Source of the DNA: Burkholderiales bacterium | GTDB taxonomy: Bacteria; Pseudomonadota; Gammaproteobacteria; Burkholderiales; Burkholderiaceae_F | Reading direction: 5' to 3' | DNA length: 64,000 bases | Assembly: GCA_020248865.1 (NCBI GenBank) | Contig: JADCGS010000001.1 | Coordinates: 124,001-188,000 of the forward strand | Shown here: positions 47,709-59,728 of the stretch, piece by piece | How positions within the stretch are numbered: position 1 is the stretch's first letter | Layout: every line of letters starts with the position of its first letter | Made by a program: the position numbers and the translations under genes | Notes under the pieces: model-generated | What the model was told of the DNA's origin: nothing | Databases searched by the model: none | Seen by the model: only the letters and a program-made list of their open reading frames with translations

Positions 47709-47715
47709 GTTGGAC

Positions 47716-47721
47716 TATACT
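47716..47721 (+). promoter_or_regulatory. Candidate -10 element for the mdh-prp-acnA genes
   Basis: TATACT stands 230 bases before the mdh ATG. Its -35 position would fall at about 47692-47698, overlapping the palindrome edge (TTATGT). A long leader to mdh is implied; no small gene is visible in it. Confidence 0.4.
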
Positions 47722-47950
47722 CGACCAGCCGGCGGGCCGTTGGTTCCTTTTCCCGGTCCCTGCCCAGCCCGCCCCGCCCCCTGAAACCCCGCCGCCGCCA
47801 CCGCACCATGACCGTCTGCCAGCCGCGCAAGCGCCTTCAAGCCCGGGCCGGCCTTACGCCGCGCCGGATCGGCCTTGCGCCGGTTCGCGCCGTCCTGTTG
47901 CGCGCCGGACGGAATTCGCCTGTTTCAATGCATCCTTCGGGAGGACATCC

Positions 47951-48940
47951 ATGAGCAAAGCGCCCGTCCGCGTCGCCGTCACCGGCGCCGCCGGCCAGAT
48001 CGGATACGCCCTGCTGTTTCGCATCGCCGCCGGCGAAATGCTGGGCAAGGACCAGCCCGTCATCCTGCAGTTGCTGGAGATCCACGACGAAAAGGCGCAA
48101 CGGGCGCTCAAGGGCGTGATGATGGAACTGGACGATTGCGCCTTCCCGCTGCTGGCCGGCATGGAGGCCCACTCGGACCCCATGACCGCGTTCAGGGACA
48201 CCCAGGTGGCCCTGCTGGTGGGCGCCCGTCCGCGCGGCCCCGGCATGGAGCGCAAGGACCTGCTGGCGGCCAACGCCCAGATTTTCACCGCGCAGGGCAA
48301 GGCGCTCGACCAGGTCGCCAGCCGCGAGGTCAAAGTGCTGGTGGTTGGCAATCCCGCCAACACCAACGCCTATATCGCAATGAAGTCGGCCCCAAGTCTG
48401 CCCGCGCGCAACTTCACCGCGATGCTGCGTCTGGACCACAATCGCGCGCTGTCGCAACTGGCCACTCGGACCGGCAAGCCGGTTGCCGCCATCGAGAAGA
48501 TGGTGGTCTGGGGCAACCACAGCCCGACCATGTACCCGGACCTGCGCTTCGCGACGATCGCCGGCCAACCCGCCAAGCCGATGGTCAATGACGACGCTTG
48601 GTACCGCGACACCTACATTCCCACCGTAGGCAAGCGCGGCGCGGCCATCATCGAGGCGCGCGGCTTGTCGTCGGCCGCTTCGGCCGCCAATGCCGCCATC
48701 GACCACGTCCGTGACTGGGTGCTGGGCACGGCCGGCAAATGGGTCACCATGGGCGTGCCTTCCGACGGCAGCTATGGCATCCCGCAGGAGGTCATGTACG
48801 GCTTCCCGGTGATCTGCGGCGGCGGCCGGTACGAGATCGTCAAGGACCTGCCGATCGACGAGTTCTCGCGCAGCAAGATGGACCACACGCTGAAAGAATT
48901 GCTGGAAGAGCGCGACGGCGTGGCGCACCTGCTCGGCTGA
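47951..48940 (+). CDS. mdh: Malate dehydrogenase
   Basis: NAD-dependent enzyme of 329 residues that turns malate into oxaloacetate. It starts [21 protein letters not shown], the NAD fold typical of the cytosolic-type MDH found in betaproteobacteria. Substrate arginines lie in [12 protein letters not shown] and [10 protein letters not shown], and the catalytic His is in [17 protein letters not shown] lies seven bases before ATG at 47951. It heads the rightward central-carbon set. Confidence 0.97.
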   Translation: MSKAPVRVAVTGAAGQIGYALLFRIAAGEMLGKDQPVILQLLEIHDEKAQRALKGVMMELDDCAFPLLAGMEAHSDPMTAFRDTQVALLVGARPRGPGMERKDLLAANAQIFTAQGKALDQVASREVKVLVVGNPANTNAYIAMKSAPSLPARNFTAMLRLDHNRALSQLATRTGKPVAAIEKMVVWGNHSPTMYPDLRFATIAGQPAKPMVNDDAWYRDTYIPTVGKRGAAIIEARGLSSAASAANAAIDHVRDWVLGTAGKWVTMGVPSDGSYGIPQEVMYGFPVICGGGRYEIVKDLPIDEFSRSKMDHTLKELLEERDGVAHLLG

Positions 48941-49064
48941 TAGCGACCACGGCAGCGCGGGTCGGGCCTCGCAGCATGACCCCAACGCGCGCGCACCCCG
49001 GCAAAGGCAGCCGCCAGCAGGAAGCAGGAAGGATCAAGGCAGAAAGACCCGACCGGAAGGACTC

Positions 49065-49952
49065 ATGATGGCTCAACCGTCTCCCGGCGCTCGGTTTCGC
49101 GCCGCCCTCAAGGAAGAAGAGCCGCTGCAGATCGTCGGCACGATCAACGCCAACCACGCCCTGCTGGCCCGGCAGGTCGGCTACAAGGCGATCTACCTGT
49201 CCGGCGGCGGCGTGGCTGCCGGCTCGCTTGGCATGCCGGATCTGGGCATCAACACGCTGGACGACGTGCTCACCGACGTCCGCCGCATCACGGACGTGTG
49301 CGATCTGCCATTGCTGGTGGACGTGGACACGGGCTTCGGCCCGAGCGCTTTCAACATCGCGCGCACGGTCAGGAGCCTAGTCAAGTTCGGTGCGGCCGCA
49401 CTGCACATCGAGGACCAGGTCGGCGCCAAGCGCTGCGGCCATCGGCCGGGCAAGGAGATCGTCGGCGCCGACGAGATGGTCGACCGCGTCAAGGCCGCCG
49501 TGGACGCCCGGACCGACGCCGACTTCTTCGTCATCGCCCGCACCGACGCCATCGCCGTCGAGGGCCTGGACCAGGCGATCGAGCGTTCGGTCGCGTGCGT
49601 CGAAGCCGGTGCGGATGCAATTTTTGCCGAGGCCGCCAAGGATCTCGACGCCTACCGCAGGTTTGCCGCTGCCGTGAAGGTGCCGATTCTCGCCAACATC
49701 ACCGAGTTCGGCGCCACGCCACTGTTCACCGTGGACGAATTGCGCAGCGCCGGCGTGGCGATGGTTTTGTACCCGCTGTCGGCGTTCCGCGCGATGAACA
49801 AGGCGGCGCACGACGTCTATGCCGCCATCCGTCGCGATGGCACGCAGAAGCACGTGGTCGACACCATGCAGACACGCATGCAGCTGTATGACGTGATCGG
49901 CTACCACGAATATGAGCGGCGCCTCGACGCGCTGTTCGCCCGCAAGAAATAG
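49065..49952 (+). CDS. prpB: 2-methylisocitrate lyase
   Basis: Cleaves 2-methylisocitrate to pyruvate and succinate in the methylcitrate cycle. The 295-residue barrel shows [18 protein letters not shown], the metal region DVDTGFG, and the catalytic loop [13 protein letters not shown] that separates PrpB/isocitrate lyase from other family members. Two ATGs are adjacent at 49065 and 49068. It follows mdh by 124 bases and prpC by 19 bases on the other side. Confidence 0.96.
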   Translation: MMAQPSPGARFRAALKEEEPLQIVGTINANHALLARQVGYKAIYLSGGGVAAGSLGMPDLGINTLDDVLTDVRRITDVCDLPLLVDVDTGFGPSAFNIARTVRSLVKFGAAALHIEDQVGAKRCGHRPGKEIVGADEMVDRVKAAVDARTDADFFVIARTDAIAVEGLDQAIERSVACVEAGADAIFAEAAKDLDAYRRFAAAVKVPILANITEFGATPLFTVDELRSAGVAMVLYPLSAFRAMNKAAHDVYAAIRRDGTQKHVVDTMQTRMQLYDVIGYHEYERRLDALFARKK

Positions 49953-49971
49953 AGCAAGGGAGATCGAGGCC

Positions 49972-51129
49972 ATGACCGAAGCAGCCGCCCCGGCCGCGCC
50001 GAAACCGAAAAAGTCCGTCGCCCTGTCGGGCGTCACCGCCGGCAATACCGCTCTGTGCACGGTCGGCCGCACCGGCAACGACCTGCATTACCGTGGCTAC
50101 GACATCCTGGACATTGCCGAGCGCTGCGAGTTCGAGGAGATCGCCTTCCTGCTGGTGCACGGCAAGCTGCCGACCGTGGCCGAATTGGCCGCCTACAAGC
50201 GCAAGCTCAAGGCCCTGCGCGGCATCCCGGCGGCGGTGCAGGACGTGCTCGAGTGCATTCCGGCCAACACACACCCGATGGACGTGCTGCGGACCGCCTG
50301 CTCGGCCCTCGGCGCCGTACTGCCCGAAGGCCAGGACCACAAGCTGGCCGAAGCGCGCGACCTGGCCGACCGGCTGCTGGCCTGCCTGGGCTCGATGTTG
50401 CTCTACTGGTACCACTTCTCGCACTCGGGCCGTCGCATCGACGTGGAGACCGACGACGAGTCCATCGGCGGGCACTTCCTGCACCTGCTGCACGGGCGCA
50501 AGCCATCGGAGCTGTGGGTGCGCGCCATGCACACCTCGCTCATCCTGTATGCCGAGCACGAGTTCAACGCCTCCACGTTCACTGCGCGCGTCATCGCCGG
50601 CACCGGCTCCGACATGTTCTCCGCGGTGACCGGCGCCATCGGCGCGCTCAAGGGGCCGAAGCACGGCGGTGCCAACGAGTTCGCCTTCGACACGATCGGG
50701 CGTTACGACGACCCGGACGACGCCGAGGCCGACATCGTCAAGCGCGTGGCCGACAAGCAGGTCATCATCGGCTTTGGCCACCCGGTCTACACGATCGCCG
50801 ACCCGCGCAACCAGGTCATCAAGGAAGTCGCCCGCCGGCTGTCGCAGGACGCCGGCAACATGAAGCTGTTCGACATCTCGGCCCGCGTCGAGGAGGTGAT
50901 GTGGCGCGAAAAAAAGATGTTCCCCAACCTCGACTGGTACAGCGCCACCAGTTATCACATGATGGGCGTGCCGACGCTGATGTTCACGCCGCTGTTCGTG
51001 ATTTCGCGCACCAGCGGCTGGTGCGCCCACATCATCGAGCAGCGCATCGACGGCAAGATCATTCGCCCGAGCGCCAATTACACCGGGCCCGAGAACCTCG
51101 CGTTCGTGCCCATCGCCCAGCGCAAGTAG
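49972..51129 (+). CDS. prpC: 2-methylcitrate synthase
   Basis: A 385-residue citrate-synthase-fold enzyme that joins propionyl-CoA and oxaloacetate. Catalytic regions are [17 protein letters not shown] (His), [19 protein letters not shown] (His) and [13 protein letters not shown] (Asp). It lacks the long N-terminal beta domain of GltA, as expected for PrpC. ATG at 49972 is chosen because earlier codons overlap prpB. It is flanked by prpB and prpD. Confidence 0.95.
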   Translation: MTEAAAPAAPKPKKSVALSGVTAGNTALCTVGRTGNDLHYRGYDILDIAERCEFEEIAFLLVHGKLPTVAELAAYKRKLKALRGIPAAVQDVLECIPANTHPMDVLRTACSALGAVLPEGQDHKLAEARDLADRLLACLGSMLLYWYHFSHSGRRIDVETDDESIGGHFLHLLHGRKPSELWVRAMHTSLILYAEHEFNASTFTARVIAGTGSDMFSAVTGAIGALKGPKHGGANEFAFDTIGRYDDPDDAEADIVKRVADKQVIIGFGHPVYTIADPRNQVIKEVARRLSQDAGNMKLFDISARVEEVMWREKKMFPNLDWYSATSYHMMGVPTLMFTPLFVISRTSGWCAHIIEQRIDGKIIRPSANYTGPENLAFVPIAQRK

Positions 51130-51215
51130 CCGTAGCCGCACGAGTCGCCAGCGCGGACTGCCTGCGGCAGACTTAACCGTACTCCGAAACCAGATAACGA
51201 AGAAAGGACTCCTCC

Positions 51216-52667
51216 ATGGGCGGCCACATCAGCAACGTCCGACCGAAACCCGACAAGGTGCTGGTCGACATCGCCGACTACGTTCTGAACTACAAGGTCA
51301 AGAGCAAGGAGGCGTTCGACACCGCGCGCTACTGCCTGATGGACACGCTGGGCTGCGGCTTCGAGGCGCTCGAGTACCCGGCGTGCACCAAGATGCTCGG
51401 CCCGGTCGTGCCGGGCACCATCGTGCCCAACGGCGCCAAGGTGCCTGGCACGCCTTATCAGCTCGACCCGGTGATGGCCGCCTTCAACATCGGCGCCATG
51501 ATCCGCTGGCTCGACTTCAACGACACCTGGCTGGCGGCCGAATGGGGCCATCCGTCCGACAACCTGGGCGGCATCCTGGCCGTGGCCGACTGGCTGAGCC
51601 GCAACGCGGTGGCGGCCGGCAAGCCGCCGCTGACGGTGCATGACGTGCTGACAGCGATGATCAAGGCGCACGAGATCCAGGGCTGCATCGCGCTGGAGAA
51701 CTCGTTCAACAAAGTGGGCCTCGATCACGTGGTGCTGGTGAAGATCGCGTCCACCGCCGTGGTGTCACAGATGCTGGGCCTGACCCGGGACGAGATCATC
51801 AACGCCCTGTCGCTGGCCTGGGTCGATGGCCAGAGCCTGCGCACCTACCGCCACGCCCCCAACACCGGCTCGCGCAAGAGCTGGGCGGCCGGCGATGCCA
51901 CCAGCCGCGCGGTGCGCCTGGCGCTGATCGCCAAGTCCGGCGAGATGGGCTACCCCTCGGTCTTGACCGCCAAGGGCTGGGGCTTCTACGACGTACTGTT
52001 CAAGGGCAACGAGTTCAAGTTCCAGCGGCCCTATGGCAGTTACGTCATGGAGCAAGTGCTGTTCAAGATCAGCTTCCCGGCCGAGTTCCACTCGCAGACC
52101 GCAGTCGAGGCAGCGATGACGATCCACCGGGAGATGCGCAAGCTCGGCAAAACCGACCAGGACGTGAAGAAGATCACGATCCGCACCCACGAGGCCTGCA
52201 TCCGCATCATCGACAAGAAGGGGCCGCTCGACAATCCTGCCGACCGCGACCACTGTATCCAGTACATGGTGGCGGTCCCGATCATCTTCGGCCGCCTGGA
52301 AGCCTCCGACTACGAAGACTCGATCGCCGCCGACCCGCGCATTGACAAGCTGCGCGAGAAGATCGAGTGCGTGGAGGATCGGCAGTTCACCAAGGACTAC
52401 CACGATCCCCAGAAGCGCTCGATCGCAAACGCCCTGACGGTGGAGTTCACCGACGGCAAGAAGCTCAAGGAGATCGTCGTCGAGTACCCCATCGGCCACA
52501 AGCGTCGCCGCAAGGAGGGCATGCCGGTGCTGGTCGAGAAGTTCAAGACCAACCTGGCGCGCGTGTTTGCGCAAAAGCAGGCGCAGGCCGTCCTCGACCT
52601 GTGTATGGACCCCAAGCGCCTGGCGGCTACCCCGGTCAACGAGTTCGTCGACCTGATGGCTCGTTGA
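51216..52667 (+). CDS. prpD: 2-methylcitrate dehydratase PrpD
   Basis: A 483-residue MmgE/PrpD-family dehydratase that removes water from 2-methylcitrate without an Fe-S cluster. It shows the family start [16 protein letters not shown], then [21 protein letters not shown] and the late [18 protein letters not shown]. Rehydration to 2-methylisocitrate needs an aconitase, and acnA lies two genes downstream. No prpF or acnD is present, so this strain appears to use the prpD plus aconitase version. Confidence 0.96.
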   Translation: MGGHISNVRPKPDKVLVDIADYVLNYKVKSKEAFDTARYCLMDTLGCGFEALEYPACTKMLGPVVPGTIVPNGAKVPGTPYQLDPVMAAFNIGAMIRWLDFNDTWLAAEWGHPSDNLGGILAVADWLSRNAVAAGKPPLTVHDVLTAMIKAHEIQGCIALENSFNKVGLDHVVLVKIASTAVVSQMLGLTRDEIINALSLAWVDGQSLRTYRHAPNTGSRKSWAAGDATSRAVRLALIAKSGEMGYPSVLTAKGWGFYDVLFKGNEFKFQRPYGSYVMEQVLFKISFPAEFHSQTAVEAAMTIHREMRKLGKTDQDVKKITIRTHEACIRIIDKKGPLDNPADRDHCIQYMVAVPIIFGRLEASDYEDSIAADPRIDKLREKIECVEDRQFTKDYHDPQKRSIANALTVEFTDGKKLKEIVVEYPIGHKRRRKEGMPVLVEKFKTNLARVFAQKQAQAVLDLCMDPKRLAATPVNEFVDLMAR

Positions 52668-52771
52668 CGCGCTCGCGGAACGGCAGAAGACCCGACTCGG
52701 ACGCGATAGCGGGCACGATTTTCGAACGTGATGGTCTATCTGGTATCCCATCGGACTCCAGGAGAGCTTCC

Positions 52772-53230
52772 ATGAGCCGCACCATGATTCGCCCCGCCCT
52801 GGCGCTGGCCGTCGCCGCCGTCTTGTCCGGCTGCGCCTCCACCTACCAGCTCACCTTGATGCCGCGCACCAGCGGCAAGCTGTACTTCGGCGAGGCGGTC
52901 GAGCAGAGCGCCGGCGGCGAAGCCAGCCTGACCGTCCGGATCGACGATCAGGTCTACACCGGGACCTGGGTCACCACCTCGTCCAGCCGCTCGACCGCCT
53001 ACGTGACCGGCGGGGTGGGCTGGGGCCGACGCGGCTCGGTCGGTGTCGGCACCGCGCCGGTGGTGATCGACAACGCCGAAGGCGCCTCGGCCAAGGCGCT
53101 GCTGCAGGCAACCGACGGCAGCGGCCTGCGCTGCGACTTCCGCGGCCTCGGGTCGTCTGGCTCGGCAGGCGGCACCTGCCAGGATGACAAGGGCCTGCTG
53201 TACGACGTCCAGATCCGGCTCAAACGTTAG
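52772..53230 (+). CDS. Small putative lipoprotein between prpD and acnA
   Basis: A 152-residue protein. CAGGAGAG precedes ATG at 52772. The signal peptide ends in the lipobox LSGCAS at about residue 21. The mature part is rich in Ser, Thr and Gly ([26 protein letters not shown]), with two Cys late (LRCDF, GTCQDD) that could pair. I recognise no family name. It sits 104 bases after prpD and 46 before acnA on the same strand. Lipoprotein export is well supported, but the reason for its place in this set is unknown. Confidence 0.72.
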   Translation: MSRTMIRPALALAVAAVLSGCASTYQLTLMPRTSGKLYFGEAVEQSAGGEASLTVRIDDQVYTGTWVTTSSSRSTAYVTGGVGWGRRGSVGVGTAPVVIDNAEGASAKALLQATDGSGLRCDFRGLGSSGSAGGTCQDDKGLLYDVQIRLKR

Positions 53231-53276
53231 AACACGCGGGGCCGCGGCTCCGCCTAACCACAGAGGGTTCTCGCTC

Positions 53277-55985
<2,709 letters not shown>

Positions 55986-56006
55986 CCGACCGCCGCCTGC
56001 CATGAT

Positions 56007-56032
56007 GCAGCGGGGGCCGTGGCCTCCGCTGC
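56007..56032 (+). terminator. Hairpin after acnA, candidate terminator
   Basis: A 12-bp stem (GCAGCGG-G-GGCC with GGCC-T-CCGCTGC, one G-T pair) and a 2-base loop lies 21 bases past the acnA stop. It is followed by TCTATCCT, pyrimidine-rich rather than a pure T tract. A good candidate for the end of the mdh-to-acnA message. Confidence 0.55.
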
Positions 56033-56048
56033 TCTATCCTCCGTGTCC

Positions 56049-56195
56049 ATGCACCCGACCGACCCCTCCCCCGACGAGCCGCCGGCCATCCAGGATCGCG
56101 CCGACACTGGCAGCGGGTTCTGGAACATCGGCTGGCCGCTGCTGGCGCTGGCGCTGATCGTCGTCATGACCCTGCACGCCTGCCTGCAGCCCTGA
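56049..56195 (+). CDS. Small single-helix membrane protein
   Basis: A 48-residue frame from ATG at 56049. It has a polar, Pro/Asp-rich start (MHPTDPSPDEPPAIQDRAD) and one hydrophobic helix, IGWPLLALALIVVMTL, before the end HACLQP. There is no clear ribosome site and it begins 16 bases after the acnA hairpin. The clean topology argues for a real gene, but the short length leaves doubt. The 83 bases after it hold nothing I can name. Confidence 0.45.
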   Translation: MHPTDPSPDEPPAIQDRADTGSGFWNIGWPLLALALIVVMTLHACLQP

Positions 56196-56278
56196 CGTGA
56201 AGCCACTTTTGCCCCCGTGCTGCGCGCGGTCCGGAGCGAGGCCACCTCCTTCGCAATGGCCGACGTTGAGACGCTGAC

Positions 56279-56677
56279 ATGCCGCGCGACAGTGACCGCC
56301 CATCTTCCGCCCGCAACGTGCTCGGCGGCCCGCTGGAGTGCTGCTGTGCCATCCCGCCGACCGGCTTCTACCGTGACGGCTACTGCCATACCGGGCCACA
56401 GGACGTCGGTTCGCACACGGTCTGCGCACAGGTCACCGAGGAGTTTCTCCGCTTTTCGGTCGAGCGCGGCAACGATCTGGTCACGCCGCATCCGCAGTGG
56501 CGCTTCCCCGGGCTGAAGCCCGGCGATCGCTGGTGCCTGTGCGCCAGCCGCTGGCGCGAGGCCCTGCTTGCCGGTGTGGCGCCACCCGTGATCCTGACCG
56601 CCTGTCACGAGGGCGCGCTGCGCTTCGTGGGCATCGCAGCCCTGCAAGCGCACGCCCTGCCGCCGGCAGGCGGCTGA
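56279..56677 (+). CDS. DUF2237 family protein
   Basis: A 132-residue protein of the DUF2237 family. The signature is NVLGGPLECCCAIPPTGFYRDGYCHTGPQDVGSHTVCAQVTEEFL, with several conserved Cys, followed by PGLKPGDRWCLCASRWREAL. It probably adopts a small metal-free or Cys-rich fold; no function is established. Neighbours are a membrane peptide gene and a PIN protein, which give no clue. Confidence 0.88.
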   Translation: MPRDSDRPSSARNVLGGPLECCCAIPPTGFYRDGYCHTGPQDVGSHTVCAQVTEEFLRFSVERGNDLVTPHPQWRFPGLKPGDRWCLCASRWREALLAGVAPPVILTACHEGALRFVGIAALQAHALPPAGG

Positions 56678-56731
56678 CCGCAGGCCGCCAGTCGCGGCGG
56701 CAGTCCGTCGCGATCGGTACCGCCGCGAACG

Positions 56732-57223
56732 ATGCCACTGCCGCCCTCCGCACCCGCCGGTCTGCCGACACCGTTGCCGCAGGTGGTGCTCGACACCAAC
56801 GTACTGCTCGACTGCTGGGTGTTTGCCGACCCGGCTGCTCTGCCGCTCTGGCAGGCGCTGCGAGCCGGCCGCATGCTGGCCTGGCGCTGCGCCGCCACCG
56901 ACGGCGAGCTGGGCGACGTGCTGGCTCGGCCGCAGTTCAATCTGCGCCCGACGCGTCAGTCCGAATTGCTGGCCGAATGGAAGTCCCTCGCACGCGAACT
57001 GCAGCGCGTGTTGCCGGCGCCCTGGCCCTGCTCCGACCCGCACGACCTCAAGTTCCTCGACCTTGCCCACAGCGCGCGCGCCTCGGCGCTGATCACCAAG
57101 GACCGCGCGCTGCTGAAGACCGGCCGGCGCACCCTGCGCGACGGGCTGATGGTCCTTACGCCGCAGCAGTGGCAAGCCGACGTGCCGCCGACACGGCCGC
57201 TACCGCGCCGGCCCCGCCCTTGA
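56732..57223 (+). CDS. PIN-domain protein (putative ribonuclease)
   Basis: A 163-residue PIN domain of the COG1569 type. Conserved acids are in VVLDTNVLLDCW (first Asp), TDGELGDVLARP (Glu), CSDPHDLKFLDLA (Asp) and LITKDRALL (Asp), so the metal site looks complete. Most PIN proteins are RNases, many of them VapC toxins. No antitoxin gene lies beside it, so a stand-alone role is more likely here. It starts 54 bases after DUF2237. Confidence 0.85.
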   Translation: MPLPPSAPAGLPTPLPQVVLDTNVLLDCWVFADPAALPLWQALRAGRMLAWRCAATDGELGDVLARPQFNLRPTRQSELLAEWKSLARELQRVLPAPWPCSDPHDLKFLDLAHSARASALITKDRALLKTGRRTLRDGLMVLTPQQWQADVPPTRPLPRRPRP

Positions 57224-57274
57224 CCCTCGCGCCAAGTGCGTCGGCCAGACGCGGTCCCGCCATGGACAACGGCG

Positions 57275-58309
57275 TCAGCGGCTGAGCGCCGCATGGCACA
57301 GCGCCCGCGCGTCATCGAGGGCGTAGTGGCGCCTCAGGCCCAGCTCGGCCGCGATCTCGTCGAGCGTCTCGTAGGCCACCGGCAGCCGCAGCCACTGGGC
57401 GCCGGCTGGCAGATCCTCACGGCCGAGCAGGTCGGCCAGCGCCCAGCGGTCGAAACCCGAGTCGGAAACGACGACCGTGGGTCCCTTGACCGCCTTGGCC
57501 GCGATCCAGCGGAGCAACGATTTGGCGGCCATCGCGTGCGGCACCGCGTCGCCATCAAGTAGCGGCAGCACGCTCCTGCGCACGAAGTCGCTGCAGAGCT
57601 CGCGCGGCCAGTCATTCAGTTCGCAGTAGAAGGAGGTGGCATCGGTGGCTACTGCACCGAAGCTGATAAGCCGCGGCTCCATCAGGTTGGTGAACTCGCT
57701 GTCGACGAACACGTAGGTATGCCCGGCTTCGCGCTCCAGCATGGCAGGGGGTAACGGCAGGGTGCGGAACAGCAGCAACTCGTCGATATAGGCTGGAGCG
57801 TCGAGTGCGAGTGTCTCCAGCACTTCGTCGTGCGGCAGATCGGTCTCGCGGAAACCGGCACGGCGCATGGCGCGCAATGCGCGCACGTTACGACGCGAGG
57901 GCCGCAGCAGGAAGCGATTGACGCCGAAGTTGTCCTGCAGCCATTCACAGGCAAGGGTGATCGCTTCCGACCCGTAGCCTCTGCTGCTGCGCCCGGCTTC
58001 GGCCAGCCAGAGCTCCAGCGCCACTACGTCGCGATACAGGTCGACCGCGTGGTGAGCGATGCAGCCGACGTCCTCGTTGCCCGCCCGCACCATCAACATG
58101 CGGCCATCGAAGGGCCGTGTGCCGTCGAAGTAATGCAGCGGGTAGCGCTTGTCGAAGAACTCCGGGGTCGGTGGCGGTCGCTCGGGGTACAACGGCGGGC
58201 CGAAGGAACGCGGCGCCAGATCGGACTCCACCAGCCAGGCGTAGGCGCGCGCACGGTCTACCGGCCCGGCCCGGCGCAGGGAGACTCTGTTGCCGTTGGC
58301 GATCAACAT
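57275..58309 (-). CDS. GNAT acetyltransferase fused to a DEDDh-type 3'-5' exonuclease
   Basis: A 344-residue two-domain protein. Residues 1 to about 170 are a GNAT domain, with the acetyl-CoA loop RSSRGYGSEAITLACEWL and the family motif FRETDLPHDEVLETL. From about residue 195 comes an Rv2179c-like exonuclease: YVFVDSEFTNL (D-x-E), a central Asp in VVVSDSGFDRW and HYALDDARALCHA (H and D). The start is taken as ATG 58309 although its ribosome site is weak. An internal ATG in MLEREAGHTYVF could give the nuclease alone. The combination is unusual. Confidence 0.8.
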   Translation of the reverse strand: MLIANGNRVSLRRAGPVDRARAYAWLVESDLAPRSFGPPLYPERPPPTPEFFDKRYPLHYFDGTRPFDGRMLMVRAGNEDVGCIAHHAVDLYRDVVALELWLAEAGRSSRGYGSEAITLACEWLQDNFGVNRFLLRPSRRNVRALRAMRRAGFRETDLPHDEVLETLALDAPAYIDELLLFRTLPLPPAMLEREAGHTYVFVDSEFTNLMEPRLISFGAVATDATSFYCELNDWPRELCSDFVRRSVLPLLDGDAVPHAMAAKSLLRWIAAKAVKGPTVVVSDSGFDRWALADLLGREDLPAGAQWLRLPVAYETLDEIAAELGLRRHYALDDARALCHAALSR

Positions 58310-58549
58310 CGAGAGGCCGCGGATCAGGAGGCTCGATGGCCGGACTCGTTCAGTGACCGAGTCTGCCAAGACCAGCACAATGCAAAGCGCCGAAATGACC
58401 GCCGGTTCGCATGCTCTGCTCGTGGCTTGCAGGCGCTGCCGGACAATTCGGGCCAAAGACAGCAGCAGAGTATAAATTCGTGCTTGCGGTCAACCGGTCT
58501 TGCCGGACGTTGTCCGCCCCCCGGTTCCGCTGCCTGGCTTGCATCGCGC

Positions 58550-59728
58550 ATGAGTGTTGCTCCGTTTCCCGCTTCGCGTCTAGGACCGACGCGGCTGCCC
58601 AGCGTGGGCACGACCGCGTTCACCGTCATGTCGCAGTTGGCCCAGCAGCATGGCGCCATCAACCTCGGGCAGGGTTTCCCGGACTTCAACTGCGACCCGC
58701 ACCTGCAGGCGCTGCTGACCGAGGCGATGGATGCCGGCCACAACCAGTACGCGCCGATGCCGGGCGTGCCGGCGCTGCGCCAGGCCATCCGCGCGAAGAA
58801 CGCCCGGCTGTACGGACACTGCTACGACGCCGACGCCGAGGTAACCATCACCGCCGGCGCCACCCAGGCCATCATGGCAGCGGTGCTCGCGCTGGTGGCC
58901 CCGGGCGACGAGGTGATCGTCCTGGAGCCGGTGTACGACAGCTACGGGCCCTCGATCGAGCTGGCCGGCGGCCGCATCGTGCGCGTGCCGCTGGAGGCCG
59001 CGCGCGACTACGCCCCCGACTGGGAGCGGGTGCGCGCCGCCATCACGCCGCGCACGCGGCTCATCATGCTCAACTTTCCGCACAACCCGACCGGGCGCTG
59101 CCTGGCCGCCGCCGACCTGCGGGCGCTCGAGGACATCGTCGCGGCCACCGGAGTGCTGCTGCTGTCCGACGAGGTCTACGAGCACATCGTCTTCGACGGC
59201 CAGCCGCATCGTTCGCTGGCCGGCTCGCCCCTGCTGGCAGCCCACACGGTGCTGATCTCCAGCTTCGGCAAGACCTTCCACACCACCGGCTGGAAGGTCG
59301 GGACCCTCTGCGCGCCGCGCGCGCTGACGGCCGAGATCCGCAAAGTGCACCAGTTCATGGTGTTTGCCGTCAACACGCCGGCGCAGCACGCTTTCGCCAC
59401 CTACCTGCGCGATCCGCTGCCGTACGAGACGCTGCCGGCGTTCTATCAGGCCAAGCGCGACCTCTTCGTGGCCGGCCTGCGCGACACGCCGTTCCGAGTA
59501 CTGCCCTGCCCGGGCACCTACTTCGTGCTGGCCGACTACAGCGCCGTCAGCGCGCTGCCGGAGGCGCAGTTCGCGCAGCGGATGATCGTCGACTGGGGCG
59601 TAGCGGTGATCCCGGTGTCGGTGTTCTACGACCAGCCGGTCGACCACCGCGTGGTGCGCTTCTGCTTTGCCAAGCGCGACGACACGCTGCGCGCAGCGCT
59701 CGAGCGGCTGGCGCGGGTGACGACTTGA
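58550..59728 (+). CDS. Class I pyridoxal-phosphate aminotransferase (methionine aminotransferase-like)
   Basis: A 392-residue aminotransferase. It has the PLP Lys in SSFGKTFHTTGWKVG, NFPHNPTGR with the Asn, YDSYGP, and the substrate Arg region VVRFCFAKRDDTL. The start LPSVGTTAFTVMSQLAQQHGAINLGQGFPDFNCDP is close to E. coli YbdL, which prefers methionine. Other class I enzymes cannot be ruled out. It overlaps the DAHP synthase by the TTGA at 59725-59728. The 240 bases before it hold only the divergent promoter region. Confidence 0.9.
   Translation: MSVAPFPASRLGPTRLPSVGTTAFTVMSQLAQQHGAINLGQGFPDFNCDPHLQALLTEAMDAGHNQYAPMPGVPALRQAIRAKNARLYGHCYDADAEVTITAGATQAIMAAVLALVAPGDEVIVLEPVYDSYGPSIELAGGRIVRVPLEAARDYAPDWERVRAAITPRTRLIMLNFPHNPTGRCLAAADLRALEDIVAATGVLLLSDEVYEHIVFDGQPHRSLAGSPLLAAHTVLISSFGKTFHTTGWKVGTLCAPRALTAEIRKVHQFMVFAVNTPAQHAFATYLRDPLPYETLPAFYQAKRDLFVAGLRDTPFRVLPCPGTYFVLADYSAVSALPEAQFAQRMIVDWGVAVIPVSVFYDQPVDHRVVRFCFAKRDDTLRAALERLARVTT

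Noticed and set aside
56279-57223. DUF2237 plus PIN gene as a toxin-antitoxin pair
   Set aside because: DUF2237 is not an antitoxin-like DNA-binding family, and the two genes are 54 bases apart rather than overlapping.
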